Source of the DNA: Bryoerythrophyllum caledonicum
Taxonomy: Eukaryota; Streptophyta; Bryopsida; Pottiales; Pottiaceae
NCBI GenBank assembly: GCA_963971425.1
Contig: OZ020523.1
Location: 23,479,105-23,543,104 of the forward strand
Length of the DNA stretch: 64,000 nt
Reading direction: 5' to 3'
Shown: positions 46,801-59,313 of the stretch, piece by piece
Layout of the letters: each line of letters starts with the position of its first letter
Position numbering within the stretch: the stretch's first letter is position 1
Position numbers and translations under genes: made by a program
The notes under the pieces: generated by a model
Databases searched by the model: none
What the model saw: the letters and a program-made list of their open reading frames with translations, nothing else
Told to the model about the DNA's origin: nothing

Positions 46801-49800
46801 TCAGTGTACATCTCGAAATATCCACATTTTCATCCAATTTTCTGTTTAGATGCAATTTACTAAGCATTTGGAGTACATGCACTTCATTTCAAGCCATACA
46901 TGATAATTTGGACTTGTTTTAACCCCTAAAGACCCAAGTGTACCTACGGGGTACAAAAAAAATCCACTTTGACTGTGATTATCTTTCAATCCATACAGTC
47001 AAATTCACAAAATTTTAACCACATCATCTCATACAAGTTTAGAAGAAGATCTTATAGTTACATTCTCAGAAAGTTAATCTTGGCAAATTATAATCAACGG
47101 AGTACAAATTCCTCTAAAATGCCTTGGGCCTTCAGGGGTTAAGGCCATAGTAGAAAAACATGTAGTGAAAACAAATCTCCATATAGTGCAGTTTTCTAGT
47201 TTATATGAATCTTCTTAGATTTTCCCTTCACAGACACAAAATAACTTGGTTCCTTTGCCTAAAACTAATTTAAAATTTTCTGTTAATAGAAACATGATGC
47301 TTTATTTAGAAAAACATGTTAAACTTTATTCTGTATAATTGGATTTGAATGAACAAACAAAAACAGTCTTCATTACAATTATGAATCTATGGTCACAGGT
47401 TGGCGTTTATGGTTGCTGGCAATGATCGAAGACAGGAAGCCAGTGGGTCAAAGCTTGGTGTGGACCCGGCTGAGACTCACGCGTTCTCCGACACCAGTCG
47501 TTTTGAATTTGGTGGTACACTTTCATTGTTGATGCACTTCACTTACCTGCATGCATGGGTCCTTGATACAATGATATATGAACTTTCAGAGAAGTGTAGT
47601 CATTTGCCGGCTATGTAATTTGCGTGCTCTCACAGAAACGATTCATTTAAAAGTCTTATTCCAGTCAAGGGAAGCATTAATGGAAATCCAGTCTGTGGGG
47701 TGGGCAAAGTATTCTAAAACTAGATTTTAACCCCCAAAGTACGGTGACAGTTTCACACCAAAAACACTTCAAAACTGTTGGATTCTAGTGCAATGAATAA
47801 AGAAGGAAACAAAACTTTTGATTTCTAGTTTTGACCGTAGGATCTCAATTTAGACTTATTAACCCCTAAACAACAATTTGTTCCTATGGGAGACAAATCA
47901 ATTTTGGGTAGGTTCCTAAAAAATTCCAAAAGAATATTCCCTCCAAAAGTGGGGAAATTATGATTTTATATCACCAAAATTTCATTGATGGCCGTTGCCA
48001 TATCGCCATATTGCTACTAATGAGCAACGGGGACTCCATCGTGTTGCCAGAAAGGGTGTACAAATCTATGTTTCTGGAGATGGATTCTCCAAAAAAATAT
48101 ATTTATGGAGAAAATCTGGTTTTGTATGGTTTCAGGAGAAACTTTGTGTTGCCAAATGTGTGGTTTCCAAAAAATTTGTATTGCCACTCTGGATATAACC
48201 GTGAAACAAAAAAAGGGTTGCTTGCTAGTATTGAAAATCTCACATGCAACAAAGTGTTCTAGCAAAAGTTTTTGGAGGTGCCCAACGTGCTCGCTCTTCC
48301 CGTTTGAAATTCAAAACCCTATAACTTATTCATTAAATGGTGGATTTAGCCTGAAATTGTTCTCCCACTAAGGTTTTAGTAATGCCCTTCTACAATAAAA
48401 ATTCCAAAAATGAATATTAGAAATTGACACCATAAGAACCTAATCAAAATTTGAAAAAGCCCATTTTTTATACTTAGTTCTTTAGGGATTAAAATTCCAT
48501 ATAGGAGCCCGGGCGTGCAAGTCAATTAAAGCGGTGGTTTAAGCTTCAATGGATGGGTTTGTCAATACCAATTGTTTTGCAAGCATAGTGTCAAGAAGTA
48601 TTAGAAAATGTGAGATGATACACAAGCACACTCCTCTACTAGCAACTAAGGTAGAGACACCCAATTCCAATCGGCCACCCAATTCCAATCAGTAGAGTAT
48701 GCATGGCATGGTGCATGAAAATGGTAAATGCATGAAATGGTGCATGGAGTGACCCAAAATCGATAACTCAAAATCTGAAAACACCAATCATTATTGGCAT
48801 TGGGTCATGAAGTGTGCAATTTTGGATTGCTCCACCTCAATTGAGCTCTCATTGGTGGCCTTGCCTCGAAAGTCGATCAAGGCCGATCGGCATTGGGTAC
48901 CCTCCATGAGTTGGTTATCCATGGCATGTCTTCTCTCTTTTACTCACTCTCATTTGTTGGCATTGGGTAAAGGAGGGCACCAAATCTCACCTACTCTAGA
49001 GTTTGATTATGGGCTCTGATGGTTTTTGGGCTTTTAAATTATGTATCAATTCCAAATCTTTGTGATTAAATTTGAAAAATTATTTGTTGACTTTCATTCC
49101 TAATTCCGCATCTTTATACATAAATGTTTTTGACATACTATGTGATTTGAGCTGCCAACTGGCTTAAGTGATCGGAATTGGGTGCCTTTACCTTATGTCG
49201 CTCCTCACTCAAGAGGGGTCGCTCATCACTTCCACAAGATGTGGAAAAGGATACTTTCTCTTGTAATTGAGACCGGATTGACTCACCCACTTTGAAATTT
49301 CTTTGAATAAGTGAGGATTGCCAAGGCTAGGTGCAGCATTTGGAAAAATGTCCTTGCATTTAAAAATCATATTGACATAGTTTTGAAAAATTATATTGGG
49401 TTCAATATTGTTAATGTATGATTCAATATGTTTATCATATGGAAAGAATTTCATGTTGCTTTTATATAAATCTTATAACACCAACACTGGACACAATTAT
49501 TATATATGTTATCTATTTTTTAAAATATTTAGAAAAAAAAAATTGCGGTTTTTTATTTGAAACATTTAGATGTTGAACGATCTGTGAAGTTAGTTTCTAG
49601 AAATATTATCAGAGGATTAAATCGTTTAATCATGTTAGCATGTGACAACAAGTGCAGTGTGTAACAATGAGTTATCATTTTTATGAAGGCAGGGCTGTTG
49701 TTTTCTTAGACTTTCACAAGTGAGTCTGATGTTAATGTTTACAAGGTTTATATTCTCCAATTTAATTCCTAAAGGCCCAAGGCATTCTTCCCTCAAGAAA

Positions 49801-50770
49801 CACTCCAAAACTACCACTATCCAAAAGTGGCAAGAAAATATATTTTAAAAGTAAAAAGTGTTGACTTTTAACCTTGCAATCTTAAAATAGACTTCTATAT
49901 AAGCAATCTCTTCTTTTTGGTTGCTTTCCACCGCAACGAGATGAAGATTATAGAGGTTGAAGTCAAGAAAATGGTACATTTTTTTCCTTTCGTGGAGTGA
50001 ATCAACAAAATTTGACTTCACTTGGTGTCAAATTTTTGCACTACACAAGAACGAAATCCTTTACCATTGTGTTAAGCATGATGTTAGTTCCTTGTACACC
50101 AATTATTAGAGGTAGTGAAGGGGTGTAGTATATTCAAAACAAGTGTGCAAGAAGTGGAGGTTCAAAAATTGCCAATCCATGTTTTATATTATTGTGAACT
50201 TAGTATGTTTATAGATGATAATCCAAACAGTCAATATGAAGGGTTTCACCACATATTCACGTCAAAAAAATGAAAATTATGAAGATCTTTAGGTTTTGTG
50301 TAGAAAAGAAGACATTTTTTTGGTACCTTGTCCGACAAATGTGTGAGCTTCTCCACCGTAGTCTAAAGCAGACCTTAGACTTTGTTCCTCTATAGAGGTT
50401 TAATTACAACAAACCCTATCATTTTTCATTTGCTATTTTTGAGGATTTTCTGAGCGGGTGAGTCAATTGGATCACAAATGACAAAAAAACATTTTCCCAC
50501 ATTTTCAATGAGTGAAGAGCAACACTTTTGAATGAAAAACGACGGAATTCCTTGTAGTGCAGAATGAAAAACAAAGTTGTGCGTAGTAGTGTATACGCAT
50601 AGTTCTTGGTTTTGAGGTAGACTTGGATCATTAGCAAGGAAGTTTTCTTCTCTTTTTATTGCACTAAGATATGCACTTGCTTCTTTTCTTTTGTTCCGAC
50701 TCGGTGGATGTAGCTGTTCTTCGCAAAATGGCATGATTTCTAGGTAGCTCGAATTGTGAACCAATAAGGT
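43821..50770. other. Repeat-filled, gene-free region
   Basis: No supported gene. Identified pieces are a dispersed repeat copy at about 43838-44180, a GC-richer stretch at 44470-44880 without coding signal, fragments of the same dispersed repeat at 45978, 46290 and 47728, the complete MITE at 46919-47142, and a reverse copy at about 49755-50170. 47400-48600 resembles 54140-56200 in parts (shared ACGCGTT-TCCGACACC and GGGAAGCATTAATGG-like segments), indicating old segmental duplication. Confidence 0.45.
46919..47142. repeat. Complete TTAA-bounded MITE (piggyBac-like ends)
   Basis: 224 bp. Ends TTAACCCCTAAAGACCCAAG and its inverted copy (two mismatches over 20 bp), each beginning with TTAA. 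The TTAA target and the CCC start are features of piggyBac-type transposons. No coding capacity. Confidence 0.75.
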
Positions 50771-51100
50771 AAGCCTCCCCATAACCAACAAAAACCCATA
50801 GCCAAAGCCTATAAAATTGGGGTATATCCAACCCTCTTCCATCCCATTACCACCAACTCAGCTCCAAATGGAGGTTTGCTATTAGTCAAGACCCTTACTT
50901 TTGGTAGTTGGTTATGGGGGTTACCTACCGCTGGCCACCCACTAAACATGGCTGAACAGTTTGAAAATTCATCACTAATTCAATTTTCACCAGATAAATA
51001 TGAAACCACTAGAATTGGAATTGCAATTCTATTGGTTATCACTGAAAAATAATAGTATAATTCTCTCCTCTCTCCAGATATGCCCATTCCTTAACTTGTC
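50771..51100 (+). repeat. About 330-bp direct repeat, copy 1
   Basis: Begins AAGCCTCCCCATAACCAAC and ends TGCCCATTCCTTAACTTGTC. Two more copies lie at 55193-55520 and 55871-56198. It contains CTATAAAATTGG in all copies. It flanks gene pair 2 on both sides. Nature unknown. Confidence 0.8.
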
Positions 51101-51599
51101 ACTTTTAGGGGGGGCTTACCTTATTATTTCTAGCTTGATTCAATTTGCATGAACCATCTGCTGTAATCATGCAACCCTGATTTTGAATGTGCCTAATTAG
51201 TATACTTTGAATTCTACCAGCGGTTTGTACAAGAAGTGGAATTTGATAGAATGCCATTGTGGTAAAATATACTAGAACTACTACTCATAAACCATAAGAT
51301 CTCATTATGAGGTTAGAACAGAATTACACGGAGTTGAACCTTCTGGATCCATTCTTCACGACAAAACTATAGACTGCATGTATGTGAACTTAGCCGGCAA
51401 TGGATCCGTTCTATCCTAAAAAAGCACACGAACTTACACAGTTACTATAGCAACTACGAAAGTATACCCAAGCATAATGGGCCAGGGCGAAATGACCCCT
51501 CGTTGGGGGTCCAGTGGATGGACAGAGGTGGACAAGGTCCATTTCCCATTCCCGTAGCGCCGTTCTCCTACCCGTTCCCCTAGCTTCATTCAAAGTTTG

Positions 51600-51680
51600 A
51601 ATCCTAAATACCACCTGTAAACCCTAAACTCTACAAGTGAACCCTAACTCCTAAACCCTGAACCCTAAAACCCTCGAGGG
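51600..51680 (+). repeat. Degenerate telomere-like repeat
   Basis: Runs of AACCCTAAA-type heptamers with variants (AACCCTGAACCCTAAAACCC). Too degenerate and internal to be a chromosome end. Confidence 0.6.
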
Positions 51681-51863
51681 TTCTTTAAGCCCTAAAACTA
51701 AGTTATAGGGGGAATGAGGGGAATGGTCCTCGTCCACCGTCCACTGACCTTCCAATGAGGGGTCAATTCGCCCTGGCCAGCATAAGGAGGATGCGGCCGA
51801 AAGAGCCATCGCCTGTGAGTTACAAGTTGCACCACCAGCCTGTCCAGGTTGCTAAACGCCCAG

Positions 51864-52766
51864 CTAAAAGCCCAATCCTGCTTTAACTTTCGACAAGAGG
51901 CTTGGCTTCCGTGAGGGTGTCGGTACACATCGAGGCTCTGCACTCTCAAGCTTGACCCCTGCGGAACATTTACTGTCAATTTTAATGTCGATTCTCTTGC
52001 CCTTGACGAAGTACTCGGGTGGAATAAGTAGCTCTCTCTTCGGAGGTTCAGCCACTAATTGTACCCAGTACTCATTCTTAGTGCCAGGGTCGTACTCGAA
52101 GGTAAAGCTTTGGCTTCCGGTTCCTTGAAGAGTCACCGTCTCCGAAGCTTCACTCTTCCTCACCTTCAAGATGGCCTTGGTTCTGTTGAATACTTCGGTC
52201 AGATATATGCCTCTCGGTATCTTACTTGTAACAGCTGGGTTGTCTCCGGAGATGGTGAGTCTCTGGTTGTTCACAAGGTCCTCAGTGGGGATCAGGATTG
52301 GAGGTTCCTCTCCTTTCACTAAGCTGTAGTTCTGGGTTTCGGATTTGGCCTTCGGGTCCCTTTGGATGAGATACTCACCTTTCGCCTCGAGCATCCCCAC
52401 ATCTTTTTCTCCGTCTTTGACGTGAAAGTCGTGTGCGGTATCGTTGACGACCTCTGTCACTGACATTCCTCTCTTTATCATGTCCAGCCGTAGCTGCCCT
52501 TGAACTGCACGATCTTTCTTGATGACAATCCTCTCATTCTCAACGCAATCGTCTGAGGATATCACAAAGGAACTACCACTAGCACTGGTGCTTGTCCCCA
52601 CCAGTTTGTACTCTGAATACGTCGCGTTCGGATCAGTCTTGATGGTGAACCTGTCACCTCTCCCGGTAAGCTGCGTCAGTATCATAAAAATTCCGGCATT
52701 GCCTTGCTTCAGCACGACCTCACCGTCACTTTCGTTGACCACTTCCGTCGTAACTCCCGAGGCCAT
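51864..52766 (-). CDS. Triple 'TEVxN'-domain protein (pair 2, second gene)
   Basis: A 300-residue protein from ATG 52766 (MASGVTTEVVNES). It has three repeats of about 90-95 residues, each starting TEV-V/F-N: near residue 7, near 101 and near 188. The first holds DPNATYSEY and ISSDDC as in the single-domain paralogue; the others have IPTEDL and IPPEYF at the matching place. The C-terminus is basic (SRKPSLLSKVKAGLGF). No signal peptide or membrane helix is visible. The start is 9 nt beyond the stop of the membrane-protein gene upstream. The family is unknown to me; the repeats look like beta domains that could bind a ligand or partner. Confidence 0.75.
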   Translation of the reverse strand: MASGVTTEVVNESDGEVVLKQGNAGIFMILTQLTGRGDRFTIKTDPNATYSEYKLVGTSTSASGSSFVISSDDCVENERIVIKKDRAVQGQLRLDMIKRGMSVTEVVNDTAHDFHVKDGEKDVGMLEAKGEYLIQRDPKAKSETQNYSLVKGEEPPILIPTEDLVNNQRLTISGDNPAVTSKIPRGIYLTEVFNRTKAILKVRKSEASETVTLQGTGSQSFTFEYDPGTKNEYWVQLVAEPPKRELLIPPEYFVKGKRIDIKIDSKCSAGVKLESAEPRCVPTPSRKPSLLSKVKAGLGF

Positions 52767-52775
52767 GATCAAAGT

Positions 52776-53979
52776 CTAGTAAAGCAGCAGATTGTGTCCA
52801 GGTGCGTAGTCGTTCCAAGTGCCAGACGCCTCACAACCGGGGTACTTCGTCAAGCAAAGTATGTGAACAAACGCAAACCCAAAAACAACCAGGGAAAGCA
52901 CGAAGGATGCTATAATGTAACGCCGAGTCCCAAAATCCTCCGTCTCCGAAGTTACCCCCGCCCTCTCCTCCTTAGCATGCTTGCTGAAATCGAATTCTGC
53001 ATATCCCTGGTCTCTCAAATGTCCAATGTACCGCAAGAGTTTCTAAACATCGAAAAACACAACATGTATATCAGAGCTATACCAAAGTTTCCTACCCAAG
53101 CTATTTTAATTTTATCATACTACAATTTGATTTCCTTAAACAGTTATTACAACTTGGTGGACCATGTCTCTAAACTCAAGTCAAAGTATTAACCACCTCT
53201 GAAAATGAAGAGTTTACAAGAGCCATGGTCAATAATGTTGGTCTTCTCTCCTTTAAACTGCCTTCTACTTATGAACCTTTAAAGGAGAATGACATTCTGA
53301 AAATTAGCTTGAAACTTCTTGAATGAAACTGATGAAACTAGTGACCATCAAGAAGAAACAAATATGTGTCATGGAAGAAAAGAACGGCCCACTGATAATA
53401 GTGATTAATTACTATTGCGTCTCCCGAGCACTACAGTCCAGGTATAAGATGTTTTAAAAAATTCCCTCATCTCACAATTATTCCAAGAGGGGATAGCTTA
53501 GATTCAACATACAAAGGGCGATTGAACCAGTGATCACCACGACCCAGGAAATTGAGCTAAGAGCTTACCCTGCGGGAAATATCGTCAGCTGCGATCTCCT
53601 TGCGGATTCGCCGAACATAGGAGAGCCGCTTGTCGATGAAGTGGATGATGACAACAGAGGGGAGCATGCACAGAACAGCGGGGATCCAGATGTGCTCGCA
53701 ACGCACCCGATCCGACACCACAGCACTGAACACCACGCCCACGAACACGCCGAACAGCCCCACCAGCTGGTAGATCTCGTTCGTCAGGCAGTCCACCCGC
53801 TTCGTCCTCCGGGAAATCTTTGCTTCCACCACTTGCAGCGACTCCTTCCACTCCGTCAACGCAAACGACACCACAGCCTTCTTCCGCTTCACAGCGTCAC
53901 TGTCGTCTAAGGGCGCCTCCGTCAGATCCACCAGATGGTTAATCTCTACCTCGCACTCTGGCAGCTTCGCGCGTTCCAT
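52776..53979 (-). CDS. Three-helix membrane protein (pair 2, first gene)
   Basis: Two exons, 53979-53569 and 53042-52776, give 225 residues (donor AGG|GTAAGC, acceptor GTTTAG). The open frame extends upstream only through a TTG, so ATG 53979 (MERAKLPECEVE) is the start. It parallels the gene at 39259-40038: N-terminal E-x-E-I-N-x-LVDL, SRRTKRVDCLTNEIYQLVGL, two helices (GVFVGVVFSAVV; IWIPAVLCMLPSVVIIHFI) and a third in exon 2 (IIASFVLSLVVFGFAFVHIL). Exon 2 is the same length as in the paralogue although only part of its sequence is conserved. The intron is longer (526 nt versus 90 nt). Function unknown. Confidence 0.75.
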
Positions 53980-55192
53980 GTAATACAATACTCAACGAAA
54001 TCGCAGCAAAGTGTTACAATTCCCAACTTGTGTGCATTGGAAGGGACCCCGGAGCTAAATTGGGAAGGCGATCCAGTCGTTTTGTAGTCCTGCACTCACC
54101 GCGTCTAACCCTTTCTTAATGCTTTTTGATCGAAGAACTGTAAGGCTGCCCACTGTGTCATCGAACCACGCGTTTTCCGACACCAGACGTCTCAATCCAA
54201 TTTTGCTCAAAAACTAGTCCAAAACTGCCACTGTCAATACGGGCCATCAAAATCATATTTTATAGTGAGATTTTGGACTTTTAACCGTAAGATCTTTAAA
54301 ATAGGCTTCTATATGAACATGCTTCATTTTTTTTGGTTGAAACCCACTGCATGGATATGAAGATTATAGCGTTTGAAGTGCAAGAGAAAGTTCCCCCCCC
54401 CCCCTTGCCCGACAATGTGTGAAGTTTTTAAACTTGGGTTGAGATGTTTATTTACACTAAAGACAAGAAATGTTTCTGACATCTTCAAAGATAGAAATAT
54501 TCTTTTTGTGTATGAAAAATATTAATCTCAATAGATACTTCTAGCAAAAATTTGGAGTTGCCCGGAGTCCTTAGTTTTGCATTAAGAATAAGATAACTTT
54601 GTTTTAAAACTCCATTGTGAAAAAAGTATGTTCATACAAAGCTACACCGTTTCTTGAATATAGTGTAGACTAGACTATTTGAAATTCCCTACACTAATGG
54701 AGAATTTACATGCAATTGTTGAGTGACACACACTTGCTTGAGAACAAATACCCAATCAGAACTTGGCATGCACATGCTTTGATGGAAATTAGTGTGGGTG
54801 ATCCACATCAATAATGAATCCACACTATATTCAGTGTTTAGTGTACTACTATGCCACATCTTCATAAAAATTCCAAAAATTCATGATAAAATTGAGGTCA
54901 CAGGAACCTGCCCGAAATGGAAAACGTCCTCCCATGGGGGAAGTGGTCGTTCAGGGATTAAATTTGGTGCTTTTCTTTCATTGTACCATACATACAGTTC
55001 AGTTCCCTGGATGAATGAGTCCTTGATATTTGAATTTACAGACAAGTAGTAAAGTCATGTACCGGCACTGTAATTCGCGTGGTCGCATAGAATTGATCCA
55101 TCCAAAATATCCTACCCCAAATCAAGGGAAGTAATGTTGGAAATCCAGTCTGTGGCGTGGGTAAAGGATTCTAGCGCTAGACAAAGTGAGTT

Positions 55193-55520
55193 AAGCCTCC
55201 CATATTCAACAAAAACCCATACCAACTCCTATAATATTGTGGTATATCCAACCCTCTTCCATCCCATTACCACCAACTCAGTTTCAAATGGAGGTTTGCT
55301 ATTAGTCAAGACCCTTACTTTTGGTCGTTGGTTATGGGGGGTACCTACTGCTGACCACCCACAAAACATGGTTGCACAGTCTGAAAAATTCATAACTAAT
55401 TCAGTTTTCATTGAAAAAATATGAAACCACTTGGGTTGGAATTGTAATTCTATTGGCTATCACTGAAAAATAATAGTATAATTATCTCTTCTCTCCAAAT
55501 ATGCACATTCCTTAACTTAC
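55193..55520 (+). repeat. About 330-bp direct repeat, copy 2
   Basis: Same unit as 50771-51100 (AAGCCTCCCATATTCAAC start), with scattered mismatches. Confidence 0.8.
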
Positions 55521-55870
55521 TGTAGCCCTGACCTGCAAGTCAATTCACGCGGTGCTTTGAGCTCCGACGGATGGGTCTGTCAATACCGACTACCTTGCAG
55601 GTACAGTGAAGAAATGTTAGAATATGTTCGATGATAGTCATGAATCGGCATGTAATCCGCGTGCTCACGTAGAAGTAATCGATCCAAAAAATCTCACCCC
55701 AAATCAAGGGAAGCATCAATGGAGACGCACTGGTCTGGCGACGCTGGCAAATGATTCTAGTGTGAGACAACGAACAATCTGACCTGCACGTCAAACCAAG
55801 CGTTGGTTGAGGTCCCATGGACGCGTTTGTCAATACCGATTGTTTTGCAGGCACAGTGAAGGACGCCACG

Positions 55871-56198
55871 AAGCCCCCCATAACCAACCAAAACCCACAG
55901 CCAACGCCTATAAAATTGGGGTATACCCAACCCTCTTCCATCCCATTACCACCAACTCACCTTCAAATGGAGGTTTGCTATTAGTCAAGACCCTTACTTT
56001 TGGTCGTTGGTTATGGGGGGTACCTAGTGACGGCCACCCTGTAAACATGGCTACACAGTTTGAAAATTCATAACTAATTCAATTTTCATCGGAAAAATAT
56101 GAAATCACTTGGGTTGGAATTTTGATTCTATTGGCTATCAGTGAAAAATTATAGTGTAATTATCTCCACTCTCCATATATGCCCATTCCTTAACTAGT
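55871..56198 (+). repeat. About 330-bp direct repeat, copy 3
   Basis: Same unit as 50771-51100 and 55193-55520; it starts 678 bp after copy 2. Both are preceded by similar sequence with GTCAATACCGA and TTGCAGG. Confidence 0.8.
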
Positions 56199-57704
56199 CG
56201 GTAATTTTTTTTTTATGTTGTATTGTACATGGACATTACTAAAAGCTTTGTGTGAGTCCAACTTTTTCCTTAATCCGATATCTAATGCAAAAGTTGTAGG
56301 GCTTTGCAGTTCAAATGGGGAAAGTGGGCACGTCAGGCAACTCCAAAAGCTTTTGCTAGGACACTCTATTTGAAGTGATATTTTTAATAATATCAAATAA
56401 TAATATATCCTTTCATATTGTCAAAAACAATTCTCTTGTCTTTTGTAGAAAATAGCATATTAATCCAAGTCAAACATTTTCACACATTGTCGGGCAAGGT
56501 ACCAAAAAAACTTCTTGCTTTCCACATTATCTTTGAGGTCTTTATATTTTTTACTTTTTTATTTTCCCCTCGGCATTATGTAGTGCAAATCTTCTTATCA
56601 ATCATTCAGATAATCAATCTAAAATATATTAAGTTTACAAAAAAATAAAACGTGATTTGACAATTTTTGAACCTCATTTCCTTGCACAAATGTTTTGAAC
56701 ATGCTACACCTTTTGTTTACCTCTAAAAATTGGTGTACAAGGAACTAATATCGTGCTTAACATGGTGGTAATAAATTTAGATCTTGTGTAGTGCAAAAAT
56801 TGGATACCAAGTGAAGTCAAAGTCTGTTGATCCACTATACGTAGGGAAGAAAATGAACCCTTTTTTGTACTTCAAACACTACAATCTTTCAATCCGTGTG
56901 GTCAAAGTTTATGAAATTTTGTGAGTATGCGACTTAATAAGTTTTAATTGAGATCCTACGGTCAAAATTGTAAAATAAAACTTTTGGTTTTCTTCCTCAC
57001 TCGTTGCACTGAGACTAGCAATTTTGAAGTGTTTTTGGTTCGAAAATGGCTTGGTAATTTAGGGGTTAACATAGTAAACATGCATATCAAGATTTAATTG
57101 GGTATTCATTTTCAGAATAGTGTGTACTAGTTAGATATTGCATGTAAATTTCAATTAATGTAGAAACTTGAACTACTCTAGCCCACACTATATAAAGTGA
57201 ATGGTGTAGTGGATTGGAGGAACAATGAAATATGATGGGAAATTTGGAAAAAAAAAAAAAAAACATATCAACAAACCTCCAACTTAACCCCCACTTTCAT
57301 GTTTACTTTATCAATATATATAAGAATTGGTTTTTGGAGTGCAGCAAGAGAGTGTATGGAGTGGCATGAACCACTAGGTGACAACATGCCTTTAGTGTAG
57401 AAATTTGAACTACTCTAGTCTACACTATATAAGCTGAACGATGTACAGTCAACTTCCTTTACACAAGCATCTGATATCATTATAATAGGTAGCTTGGGTC
57501 AAAACAAATCTTCCCTCTTTTCAACAACAACACTTGCTGTAACATACACTGCCCACTGTTCCCATTGTAATAGCCGCTCAATATAGCAGCCTCTATATAT
57601 TGCAGATAGAACACACAAGGTTGTTATAAAGGGAGTCGACTGTAACTACCATGTGGTCAAAAATCTTCTTGGACTTTACACAACCATCTTACCAATCAAG
57701 TCAT

Positions 57705-57927
57705 TTAACCCCTAAAGGACCAGAGTCTCCTTCGGGGGGATTCCTTGATTTTTAGGCAGGTTCCTAAAATTCGAAAAAAAATCAATTTCCTTTGAAATTT
57801 TTATTCTAGATTGCCTTTGATAAGAGCTTCGTGGACATATTTTTATTTTATTTTTTGGATTTGTGGTTTGAAAGTTAGTACCACTTGTAGTATTTGAGGG
57901 AAATTGTCAAGGAACTTTAGGGGTTAA
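57705..57927. repeat. Complete TTAA-bounded MITE
   Basis: 223 bp between TTAACCCCTAAAG and CTTTAGGGGTTAA. It has the same ends and nearly the same length as the element at 46919-47142, but a diverged interior. Confidence 0.75.
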
Positions 57928-58349
57928 ACAATGGAGGTAAGTATTGCACCTACATCGGTATGGATCACAATGTCCACACCAAGCGTAGATACACAACAAG
58001 CAATTGATAGTGGAGTATTTTAGCTTGTCCATACCTCCACTACTACCTTTTTAAAAAAAAATAATATTCAAGGCATGCAACAAAGTCATGGAGTGTGCCT
58101 TAATCAACAACTCACCACCTCTTTGCCATTGTAGTGCACCCTTCACATCAAGAGGTAGGCTTCAAGCACTAACAAAGCACTACACTAAAAATGATGTTAA
58201 GTGTACTATACACTAAACACAAACATATACACTAAATGTAGACTATGCATTTAGTGTAGTGACAAAATCGTACACTAAATGCCAACTACTACACTGATGT
58301 CAACTCTTGTAAACATTGCAATACAAAATAATTATGTTGTTGACATTTA

Positions 58350-59060
58350 GTGTTGAGTATTGATTGAATATATACTATAGTCTTATGGTATAAACACAAC
58401 ACATACTAAAAATAGTGGAATACATATTGAATATAATATCATAAAAATTACCATATATATTTAATATATTGTATGTGCTATAGATATTGAATACACAACA
58501 TCTGATATGATTTAATTATTCCAACTTAAGAATTAACAAATAAAAGTCTATTTTCGGTAGTACATGTGATAAATATATTATGTATGATACACACATAGTA
58601 TGTACCTTATATAGTACATAGTATATATTGTGTACAGTATATAGAATATACATGTTATATATAGTATTAACTAGATATAATAAATATTGTATAATTTTTT
58701 ATTATATATAGCATATGCTATTTATATACATGATAAAGTATATATATTTCACATACACTATATTTAGCAAGTATAACCATATATAGAGCTTATACTCTAT
58801 ATGTAACATATGTTCTATATAGCATATGAGCTATACATAGCATTGTGATATATACATAGTAATTGTACAATATACAACATATATATTATTTAGCAATTAT
58901 ACTATAAATAGAAAATATTATATACGGCACATGTACCATAAATTATATATATTAACAATACTATGAATGGTATGTGTAGTACATTATTTATGATATTGTC
59001 TATAGTAACTATTCTATAGATATAATGTAATTACTATGAATACTATATGAATCACATGTA
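58350..59060. repeat. AT-rich TATA/CATATG tract
   Basis: About 700 bp built of TATATA, AGTATAT and CATATG motifs with many short dyads. Just before it (58170-58330) are repeated ACACTAAATG motifs, some inverted. No coding. It could melt easily or attach to nuclear matrix; that is speculation. Confidence 0.6.
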
Positions 59061-59287
59061 GTATTCATATGTTTCCTAATCATTTATGTTCAACCTGGGC
59101 AGTATGTGCAATGAATTTGCCCCCGACAATCACTCAGACTAGTTAAGTTACTGTAATTTTCATTCGATCATGTTTAAAATTAGGGCGAAGATAACAGCTC
59201 TCAATGTCGTATGAATAGCTCGAGGTTGTAAAGACTATTCTCAGCTAAGGTGTCCGAGTTCCTCTAGTCATAATAGCTGACAACGTA

Positions 59288-59313
59288 CCCTAAACCCTAA
59301 ACCCTAAACCCTA
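59288..59313 (+). repeat. Interstitial telomeric repeat
   Basis: Three perfect CCCTAAA units and a partial fourth, the plant telomere type. Short and internal. Confidence 0.85.

Noticed and set aside
47960-48262. 100-codon open frame
   Set aside because: It lies inside a dispersed repeat region, has no domain, and related repeat copies do not keep it open.
49209-49454. 81-codon minus-strand frame (FPYDKHIESYINN...)
   Set aside because: Looks protein-like but there is no family match, no splice context and it sits among repeats; not enough to call a gene.
59288-59313. A chromosome end
   Set aside because: Only three to four telomere units, with normal genes following on the right.
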